Shown here piece after piece: positions 35,815 to 42,087 of a DNA stretch of 42,087 nucleotides; the stretch's first letter is position 1, and the number at the start of each line of letters is the position of its first letter. Position numbers and translations under genes: made by a program. The notes beneath the pieces are model-generated. The model was not told where the DNA came from and did not search any database. It was given only the letters and a program-made list of their open reading frames with translations. The stretch spans positions 1-42,087 of the forward strand of contig JANLFJ010000028.1 in the NCBI GenBank assembly GCA_024655825.1, in the 5' to 3' direction. The DNA comes from Peptococcaceae bacterium. Its GTDB lineage: Bacteria; Bacillota; Peptococcia; DRI-13; PHAD01.

Positions 35815-36017
35815 ACGTCGACGCCTTCCGACCTTAAGGCGAAGGCCAAACCTTAGCTAGCTCTTAGCTTAGGCCCGGGCGAGCCGGGTCATGCCTGACT
35901 TGGGCCGGGGGATGTGGCGCGGCTGCCCCAGACATGTACTACCCCCTGGTCGACTTCTCGCGCTTACCGCGCCCACTGCGTGAAGCCATTGTTGAACTAA
36001 ACCGCTGGCGCGGTGGC
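35815..36017 (+). other. GC-rich orphan block with a protein-like fragment and short hairpins
   Basis: Between the IS66 remnant and the recombinase lies a GC-rich block sharply different from its AT-rich surroundings. It contains short palindromes (GCCTT...AAGGC near 35823-35852; CCCGG/CCGGG near 35873-35890). From an ATG at 35932 one plus-strand frame reads MYYPLVDFSRLPRPLREAIV and continues ELNRWRGG, which looks like real protein, before running into AT-rich sequence and a stop near 36068. I do not recognise it. It may be debris of a gene cut by insertion of the recombinase/IS91 unit. Confidence 0.45.
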
Positions 36018-36088
36018 TTTTCCAATTTATTCCTGCCAGTTTATTACACTTTCCTTTATTCTCAATAGAAATAAGGAAGGTGTTTTTT

Positions 36089-36940
36089 ATGCAAGATTAT
36101 CTTCAATTGATGATGACCTCCATGGAGCTAAGGGGCTTTGCCAAAAGCACTCAAAAAAACTATCTGGCACACATCCGCCGTTTTACGCAATTTTGCGGCA
36201 AACACCCTGCAGCAGCCGGCTATGACGATGTCAGGGCTTTTCTTCATCATGCTATTTGCAAAAGAAAACTGAGCTCAGCTTACGTTAATTCTGCCTATGG
36301 AGCTATTAAATTCTTTTTTCAGTCGGCTCTATGCCGGAAATGGAATATGCTTCATGTCCCCAGAGTGAAAAAGAGGTCTTTTCTTCCGGTAATTTTATCT
36401 CCCCAGGAAGTTTTTCAGATTATTAATTCTACTAATAATCTCAAACACAAAGCTATTCTTTCTACGATTTATTCAGCTGGGCTTCGGGTCAGTGAAGCTG
36501 CCCATTTGAAAGTTTCCGATATTGATAGTTCCCAGATGCGTATCTTTATTCGTCAATCTAAAGGAAATAAGGACCGTTATTCGATTCTGTCAGAGAAGAA
36601 TCTTTCTCTTCTTCGTGAATACTGGAAACTGTATCGTCCTAAATCCTGGCTCTTTCCAGGTGTTCCTGATTCTAAGCCAATTTCTGCCCGGACAATCCAA
36701 TCCGTTTTTCATAATGCCCTTGTCACTGCCGGGATTTTTAAGGATGTTTCTGTTCATACTCTACGCCATTGTTTTGCTACACACCTTTTAAATAATGGTC
36801 CCAGCATCCTGCAAATTAAGAATCTGCTGGGTCATTCCGATATTCAAACTACTTCTATATACCTGCATCTTACTCACGCTCAGGTTCTTGGCCTAAAAAG
36901 TCCCCTGGATTTTGCCATTAGGGGTGACTTTGATGCTTGA
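36089..36940 (+). CDS. tyrosine recombinase (phage-integrase family), IS91-associated
   Basis: This 283-residue recombinase has the N-terminal SAM-like DNA-binding domain (SMELRGFAKSTQKNYLAHI) and a catalytic domain with a complete active site: Arg133 (SAGLRVSEAA), Lys158 (RQSKGNKDR), His223 and Arg226 (HTLRHCFATHL), His249 (LLGHSDIQTT) and Tyr258 (SIYLHL). I chose the ATG at 36089, eight bases after AAGGAAGG. It overlaps the HUH transposase by eight bases, an arrangement known in one branch of IS91-like elements. It is the only gene of the island that seems intact. Confidence 0.9.
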   Translation: MQDYLQLMMTSMELRGFAKSTQKNYLAHIRRFTQFCGKHPAAAGYDDVRAFLHHAICKRKLSSAYVNSAYGAIKFFFQSALCRKWNMLHVPRVKKRSFLPVILSPQEVFQIINSTNNLKHKAILSTIYSAGLRVSEAAHLKVSDIDSSQMRIFIRQSKGNKDRYSILSEKNLSLLREYWKLYRPKSWLFPGVPDSKPISARTIQSVFHNALVTAGIFKDVSVHTLRHCFATHLLNNGPSILQIKNLLGHSDIQTTSIYLHLTHAQVLGLKSPLDFAIRGDFDA

Positions 36941-37664
36941 GTTGCAAGATGTTTTTTCCCGCTTCGGTGTTCGTTTTATTGATTCTCATTTTATTCATTA
37001 TGAAGGCTTGAATGCTATAAATGCGATTAGAAATTGTAGGACTTCTTCTCTGGGAGGTCATGTGGATGTTTGTGATTCCTGCGGATGTTCCAAGGTCTCA
37101 TATAATTCTTGCCGGAACAGGAATTGTCCTAAATGCGGTAATTTGAATAAGGAGCAGTGGATTTTGGATCGAAAGTCTGAGCTTTTGCCAGTCCGGTATT
37201 TCCATGTTGTTTTCACTGTACCTCATAAACTTAATGGTTTGTTTCTCTCTAACCAGGATTTGATGTACTCTCTTCTTTTTAAGGCGGCATCAGAAACTCT
37301 CTCCAAACTTGCTCTGGATAAAAAGTTTTTGGGAGCTCAGATCGGCGTGACGATGGTACTTCATACATGGGGACAAAACCTTTCTTTCCATCCCCATGTC
37401 CACTGTATTGTTCCTGGGGGTGGTCTTTCTCCTTCCGGCTTATCTTTTGTGCGTTCGAGAAAAAAGTTCTTTATTCCTGTAAAGGTTTTGTCCAAGGTGT
37501 TCCGGGGCAAGTTCCTTTTCTACTTGAAAAAGGCTTTTGTGAAAATCAAATTAAGGTTCTCTGGAGAATCGCTTCAATATGCCGAAAAATCTAGTTTTCA
37601 GTCTTTGCTCGATTCTCTATATGATACTTCCTGGGTAGTCTACTGCAAGAAGCCTTTTAAGTAG
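36933..37664 (+). pseudogene. IS91-family HUH transposase, truncated before the catalytic tyrosines
   Basis: 243 residues are present. A zinc-binding region (VCDSCGCSKVSYNSCRNRNC with PKCG) is followed by the HUH motif HPHVH at residues 153-157. The frame stops at TAG (37662-37664) right after VVYCKKPFK. In the same frame beyond the stop comes SHRVVEYLSRYLYP, which is the place of the catalytic tyrosine motif, then another stop. After a frame change HKIAIYNNRLVSMDDWYEV follows to about 37760. Thus the C-terminus has decayed and the enzyme should be inactive unless suppressed. The start at ATG 36933 follows AGGGGTGA; 36912 is an alternative. Confidence 0.87.
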
Positions 37665-37800
37665 TCTCATCGTGTGGTGGAGTATTTAAGCCGCTATCTA
37701 TACCCATAAGATTGCTATTTACAATAACCGCTTGGTTTCTATGGATGATTGGTATGAAGTTTAGCTTCCCCGGGAAAAAGACCCGCAAAGCCATTCTTAA
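37665..37800 (+). pseudogene. decayed C-terminal tail of the IS91-like transposase
   Basis: This stretch keeps codon-level similarity to the end of the transposase in two frames, with VEYLSRY, HKIAIYNNRLVSM and DDWYEV still readable, but contains several stops. The element's end lies somewhere between here and the IS110 gene (37885) and could not be located. 37800-37884 is AT-rich with no gene. Confidence 0.7.
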
Positions 37801-37884
37801 CCCTAAAAAAGACAATAAAAAACTACAAGCATAATAAAACGTGCTTTGGGTAGAAAAGTTATCTATCGACCTTTACGAACCTTG

Positions 37885-39133
37885 TTAAACAGCTAAACCT
37901 TTTTCTTTGACTTCGTAACCAAGAGCCTGAAGCCTCTTAATCATGCTGCGAGCTTTGTTTTTGTTCCTTGCTTCTTTATAAAAATCCGGACCATGTTCCT
38001 GGTAAAGGCTCTTTGTCTTGAGCATATGGTAAATTGTTGTTACAATTTTTCTTGCAGTTGCAACAGCAGCTTTTTGAGGCCCACGTCTTACTTTGATTGA
38101 CCAGTACCTCGCAGAAATGTAAGTGTTTTTTGTGTTTGAAGCTGCATGAGCACACTGGCAAAGAAGGGTTTTTACGTAGTTGTTTCCGGCTTTAACGCGC
38201 GTGGATTTTCTTTTGCCGGCGCTCTCGTTATTACCCGGATTTAGCCCACACCATGAAGCAATATGATCCTCAGAATGAAACACTTCCATGTCAGGGCCTA
38301 TTTCCGCAAGAATCGCCTGAGCAGCCGTTTTGTCAATGCCGGGATGAGAGTCGATGATATCAATAAGTTCCTTGTAAGGCTCACATTTTTCATCGATCAT
38401 GCTTTCCAGCTTGGCAATTTGTGAATTAAGAAAGTCCAGATGCCCTAAAATTTCCTTGATGAGATCTTTTTGATGGTTGTTCAGCTGGCCATTTAAAGAT
38501 TCAAGCAACTGAGGGATTTTTTGGCGAAGCTTGCGTTTCGCAAGATTGGCAATTGATTCGACATCGTTGCTTTTCTCCTCATCATCGGATATTAATGCAG
38601 CAATCATTGCCATTCCAGAAACGCCGAAAACGTCTGAAACAACGCTTGAAAGCATGATATTGCTTGTACGAAGGACATCAAGGAGACGGCTTCTTTCCGA
38701 TGAACGCATTTGAATCAGTTTTTGTCTGCGTCTTGTTAAATCTCTAAGTTCCCTGATGTATTTTGGAGGGACAAAGCTGCCTTCTACAAGGCCCAGTGCA
38801 AGAAGCTTTGCCAGCCATCTAGCATCGTTGGTATCTGTTTTGCGCCCAGGAAGATTCTTTACGTGACGAGCATTAGCCAGAACAATTTCCATTGAATCCT
38901 CAAGGATATTGTGTACAGGTATCCAGTTCTTGCCGGTGCTCTCCATGGCTACTTTGGTATAGTCTTCTTCCAAAAGCCATGCTTTTAATTTTTCAAGGTC
39001 CGAGGTCATAGTTGTAAATGTTTTGATTGTGTCTTCATACCTTTGTGAATCTTTGGGCCTTAAGGAGACATGCTTTTACAGAATCCTTATGGACATCAAG
39101 ACCACAAACAACTGGGTTAATAACTTTTAGCAA
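37885..39133 (-). pseudogene. IS110-family transposase with a frameshifted N-terminus
   Basis: The main frame (37885-39009, 374 residues) contains most of an IS110 DEDD transposase: VAMESTGKNWIP, GRKTDTNDARWLAKLL, and the C-terminal transposase_20 region (HPGIDKTAAQAILAEIGPD, ASWCGLNPGNNESAGKRKS). It lacks the first catalytic Asp. That residue is found upstream in another frame from TTG 39133: LLKVINPVVCGLDVHKDSV, ending near KACLL. The main frame's own continuation (RPKDSQRYEDTIKTFTT) joins it only if one base is removed near 39059-39068. The gene is thus probably inactive as read, or is expressed through frameshifting. Confidence 0.85.
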
Positions 39134-39593
39134 AGGATCACGCTCCCTGAAATATGTATTATACAGATGTATGGCAGCTCAATGTTACCATTGATTGGTA
39201 TTCATGCTCTAAGGCAATATTTTTGTGTGCATACGAGCTGGCTCGAGTTGATGGCATTGATGTCTTGCGTTCATTTTTGAACCTTACGTATGCGGGAACA
39301 TATCAATGGGTTTTTGGCTGTTTTCCACTAAGATATGAAGTGCTGATACAGCATTAAAGAAATTGTTAATGGTTTAACGGATTCCTTATTGTCTTCTTCC
39401 ATTTATTTAAAAATTCTTCCAAATAATTTTGTATCTTTCACATAGCAATTTTATTTTTATATCTTCGAAACTTTTTGCATCAAAGACTTTTCTGTTCCAT
39501 ATATATTACTTAAGCCCATCATCATATATATTGGATTATTTGTTTCTTTCTCTACTTCGATTTCATTCTATTTAGTTATAATAAATCAAGTCA
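39134..39593. other. AT-rich intergenic region; possible left end of the IS110 element
   Basis: About 460 bases hold no convincing gene. A 67-codon plus-strand frame (39154-39357) has no ribosome binding site and no family resemblance. The part next to the transposase (39134 to about 39360) would be the upstream non-coding end of the element, where IS110-group elements encode their bridge RNA; a short stem TACCA/TGGTA (39186-39200) is visible. The rest (39360-39593) is very AT-rich and contains nothing I can name. Confidence 0.4.
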
Positions 39594-41846
39594 TCAATTT
39601 TTTCTTTGAATTGTAAACTCATCAGCAACTGTAAAATCACCGTTGTTTTTGTCTGTTTTTATATAAGAAATACAAATTAATTCAGATTCAATCGATATAT
39701 TTAAAAATCCAGCAGATGGTAATGTATCGTCCGGATTGTAACCATATTCCACTGCTTTTTTTGTTGCTATACGACTTATTCCAGGTTGGGGAACTAAAAT
39801 ATAATGAATTCCGTCCCTTTGCTCGTTGGCATAAAAATGATCATGTCCATGAAAAACAGCAGTAACATGATTTTGAACAAGCAACTCATGAATTGGCATA
39901 GTAAAATCCACTCTGTTTTTATTAAAGGTATATGAACCGTTGAGATCCCTTCCTCCCCATTCAAAATATTTTGAAGCCTGCGCCCCACCTCTGTGTTCTA
40001 CATCGATTCCACCAAGCAAATGGTGGACAAAGACAAACTTTGTATCACACTTACTGTTTTTTAATATGCTTTCCAGCCACTGATACTGTTCTAAACCCAA
40101 TGTATCAGACCATCCTGCTGAAGAATCTGTTGTAAAAGTAAAGGCGTCCAATACCACAAAAAGAACATTTTCATATTCAAATGCGTAGTAGTTGGCATTT
40201 TTTGTGTCACCTGAAAATGATGAGTTGATACTTGGCATTGGAAAATATTCGTTCCGTATACTTCTCGATAGTCTTTGCTGTTTAGGCCGGAAACCGTTCT
40301 CGCCATCATGATTCCCTGTTACAAAATATATCGGAATATTCTTCAGAGGAGACAATTTTTCTGAAACAAACAGAGCCCTTTCACGCATTTCTTCCAGCGT
40401 TTCTCCATAATCTCCAAACATTAGTGTATCTCCTAAATCCATAATGAATGCCGGAGAAGACTTAACAATATTGTGAAAGGTTTGATAGAGAATATCGAAA
40501 TCTGTTTCTTCGTCCATGTGGGTATCTGCCATAACGACGAAGGAAAACGGAGAAACTTCATCAGTATTACCACTTTGGGCTTGAGATTTCTCAGCTTTTG
40601 TATTTAACGAAGACAAATCTACAGTTCGTACACAACGCACATAGTTATAAACCATACGGATATCACCCTGCGGTCCCCATGCCTGAGGATAGTCCATCTT
40701 GTTGCCGGATTTTGGATCACTGCGTTGTGCTCCCGCACCATGTACATCCATGAGCTTATTATTCATTATCCCTTGTGCATAACCAAAAGCTATATAAGCA
40801 GCAGAAGAATACGGATTTTTCCCATCCAGGTGAGTAGTGCTTGTCCAGAAATAAGGATATTGTTTATTGCCCTTAATATCCTTAATCGGGGTAACATTAA
40901 ATAATGGATCAATAGCAGCCGAACCAGTTGTTCCAGGTGAACGCGTATAATCTACAATACTATGCAGTTCTTTAGCATTAGGCAATCGCCAATCTTTATA
41001 TCCAGCCAGTTCAAGATTTTCAGCATAAGCAAGTGCTTCCTGCCAATTTAAACCAACCCCACTATCATTCTTCTGCCACATAAGTCCCGTAGCAAGGTCA
41101 GTAATCGTACCATCTCCGTTATCAATAAAATTATTCTTACCATATTCCGGATTTCCTCTTACAAGTCTTACATACATAGCATTTGGTCTTTTGGTACCTG
41201 GCTTATATTTTGGATAAGCTTTGATTCTTCCATCCACAAAATTTACTCCAAATATTGCTTCTTGCCCATTCATTACTTTTCCAACATAAACGGTCGAAGA
41301 CCATGTCTGGGCGTCAATTTCTCTTTCTCCCTTGGTAACATCTCCAAGCGGTTGATTGAAGTAGCGGGTATCAATAAACAACCTTTCTCCTGCCTTTTCT
41401 CCGCCAGATGTTCCTGTAAAGAGAATAAGTGAATACAGTTCTTTTATAGACGGCACCCGCCAATCATTATATCCTGCAAATGTGCAAGTTTCAGCATAAG
41501 CCATTGCTTCTTCCCATGTCATCTTCTCGCCCATGTCCTTCATCCACATTAACCCGGTAACATTGTCTGTTACAGTACCATCCCCATTATCAGTGTAACT
41601 AGGTTCATTTCCGCTATAATTAGAATCTTGTCCATAAAATGGATCGCCTTCTTTAGGTTTAGGGATAACATCTGTATCACTGTAGCTTTCCTTAACACCA
41701 GTATCAACAATCGGATAAGTCAATGTTACCGAAGAATCATCTTGAGAGCTATTATTAATGTTCAAATCTGCACTGTTTGAATTGGTACTGCACCCAAACT
41801 GAATCATAATCAATGTTATCAACAATATTACTATTACTTTCTTCAA
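39594..41846 (-). CDS. lipoprotein with two Lcl/DUF1566 domains fused to a calcineurin-like metallophosphoesterase
   Basis: This is a 750-residue exported protein. Residues 1-18 form a signal peptide ending IQFGC, so Cys19 is a probable lipid-attachment site. Two Lcl C-terminal (DUF1566) domains follow at about 83-232 and 239-409, each with DNGDGTxTDxxTGLMW, W(E/Q)EAxAYAE, and DWRxPxxKEL. A metallophosphoesterase domain spans about 435-745, with DTH (441-443), LGDT (471-474), GNHD (511-514), HH (608-609) and HGHDH (666-670): all metal ligands are present. The start is TTG at 41846, seven bases after GAGGGTG. It stands alone beside the mobile-element island, with AT-rich codons unlike the core genes. 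Substrate unknown; the Lcl domains may bind surface ligands. Confidence 0.85.
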   Translation of the reverse strand: MKKVIVILLITLIMIQFGCSTNSNSADLNINNSSQDDSSVTLTYPIVDTGVKESYSDTDVIPKPKEGDPFYGQDSNYSGNEPSYTDNGDGTVTDNVTGLMWMKDMGEKMTWEEAMAYAETCTFAGYNDWRVPSIKELYSLILFTGTSGGEKAGERLFIDTRYFNQPLGDVTKGEREIDAQTWSSTVYVGKVMNGQEAIFGVNFVDGRIKAYPKYKPGTKRPNAMYVRLVRGNPEYGKNNFIDNGDGTITDLATGLMWQKNDSGVGLNWQEALAYAENLELAGYKDWRLPNAKELHSIVDYTRSPGTTGSAAIDPLFNVTPIKDIKGNKQYPYFWTSTTHLDGKNPYSSAAYIAFGYAQGIMNNKLMDVHGAGAQRSDPKSGNKMDYPQAWGPQGDIRMVYNYVRCVRTVDLSSLNTKAEKSQAQSGNTDEVSPFSFVVMADTHMDEETDFDILYQTFHNIVKSSPAFIMDLGDTLMFGDYGETLEEMRERALFVSEKLSPLKNIPIYFVTGNHDGENGFRPKQQRLSRSIRNEYFPMPSINSSFSGDTKNANYYAFEYENVLFVVLDAFTFTTDSSAGWSDTLGLEQYQWLESILKNSKCDTKFVFVHHLLGGIDVEHRGGAQASKYFEWGGRDLNGSYTFNKNRVDFTMPIHELLVQNHVTAVFHGHDHFYANEQRDGIHYILVPQPGISRIATKKAVEYGYNPDDTLPSAGFLNISIESELICISYIKTDKNNGDFTVADEFTIQRKN

Positions 41847-42087
41847 GTTATATCACCCTCACTTATTTATTCATATTAAAAAGCATCTCTATAAGATATT
41901 TTTAACATACAGTCACTTTATCAACCTACAAAACTAAATAGATGGTTCTCTCTGTGTTTTTATTTGTTCCAATAAATACTTGCCATTATACCCTTGACAT
42001 CCACAAAATCAGCAAGATGTTTATATAATATTACAGGAGTTATGCAGTTGATGGAAAATAACACCAAAGCATAATCAAAAAATATTT
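41847..42087. other. AT-rich upstream region at the window edge
   Basis: This is the presumed promoter region of the lipoprotein gene. On the minus strand GGTATAATGG gives a -10-like TATAAT, with TTGCTG 19 bases before it as a weak -35. On the plus strand TTGACA occurs with TATAAT 24 bases on, which is too far. Near the edge AGGAGTT precedes ATG and a nine-codon frame that closes with TAA; it may be chance. Nothing further can be supported. Confidence 0.3.

Larger units (their letters stand above)
35090..39360. mobile_element. island of nested, mostly decayed insertion elements (IS66, IS91-like, IS110)
   Basis: Three transposase genes of unrelated families follow one another with a tyrosine recombinase and a GC-rich orphan block between them. 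All three transposases carry damage: an internal deletion (IS66), a nonsense codon and frameshift (IS91-like), and a frameshifted N-terminus (IS110). Strand and base composition change abruptly here compared with the long minus-strand housekeeping region to the left. Exact element ends and target duplications could not be fixed by eye. Confidence 0.75.

Noticed and set aside
33005-36000. GTGAAGCCATTGT appears near 33008 and again near 35981, suggesting a duplicated site
   Set aside because: A 13-base match between two places in 42 kb is expected by chance and the flanks differ.
35815-36017. GC-rich palindromic block as a tRNA or riboswitch
   Set aside because: No cloverleaf, no CCA end, and the short stems do not fit a riboswitch fold that I know.
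39154-39357. A 67-codon plus-strand frame upstream of the IS110 gene
   Set aside because: No ribosome binding site, no recognisable family, and it lies in the presumed non-coding end of the element.
42030-42074. A nine-codon frame with AGGAG just before it at the window edge, a possible leader peptide
   Set aside because: Too short, at the edge, and without a visible downstream gene to regulate.
1-42087. CRISPR array, phage structural genes or a biosynthetic gene cluster
   Set aside because: No regularly spaced repeats, no cas, capsid or tail genes and no synthase-type megaenzymes were seen on either strand.

Overview
The window comes from a low-to-medium GC Gram-positive anaerobe of the Bacillota, most likely a Clostridia/Peptococcaceae-type organism (Desulfotomaculum/Pelotomaculum-like). 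Three things point there: the canonical Bacillota gene order ylxM-ffh-rpsP-khpA-rimM-trmD-SPOUT-rplS-rbgA-rnhB, strong purine-rich ribosome binding sites with many GTG/TTG starts, and an 11-subunit complex I without the NADH-oxidising NuoEFG module. The genus is an inference. No rRNA, tRNA or CRISPR array was seen.

Layout. Almost every gene up to about 35 kb lies on the minus strand, so transcription runs from high to low coordinates. 67-5075 holds a doubtful tiny ORF, the ComM/YifB-type ATPase, an amidase, a translationally coupled pair of membrane-anchored coiled-coil proteins (one with a phosphodiester glycosidase domain) and yraN. 5225-14939 is nuoABCDHIJKLMN, with a candidate extended -10 promoter upstream and a strong terminator downstream. 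15097-21503 is the SRP/ribosome-maturation cluster; here rplS has its own promoter and a structured leader, and ylxM is split by an apparent frameshift at an A8 run. 21579-30625 is a PHP phosphoesterase followed by the glycogen operon glgB-glgP-glgC-glgD-glgA (transcribed in that order). 30926-32911 is an isochorismatase/HD-phosphohydrolase/PhzF operon. 33025-34992 carries a decayed flavodoxin-like fragment, an orphan zinc dehydrogenase resembling Had of the benzoyl-CoA pathway, and an MGMT-like protein.

From about 35.1 kb the character changes to an accessory region with lower GC and mixed strands. An internally deleted IS66 transposase is followed by a GC-rich block with gene debris. Next comes an intact tyrosine recombinase overlapping an IS91-type HUH transposase that is truncated just before its catalytic tyrosines, then an IS110 transposase whose N-terminus is frameshifted off. 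The last gene (39594-41846) is an unusual large lipoprotein joining two Lcl/DUF1566 domains to a calcineurin-like metallophosphoesterase.

How the parts work together. The complex I operon would couple quinone reduction to ion pumping using a non-NADH donor (ferredoxin is the usual proposal). The glycogen operon supplies both synthesis (GlgC/GlgD, GlgA, GlgB) and mobilisation (GlgP). The SRP/ribosome cluster is housekeeping. The most unusual items are the Lcl-Lcl-metallophosphoesterase lipoprotein, the nested decayed transposon island with a surviving recombinase, the NuoEFG-less complex I with an extended NuoH, the A8 frameshift in ylxM, and the Had-like dehydrogenase away from any visible aromatic-degradation genes.
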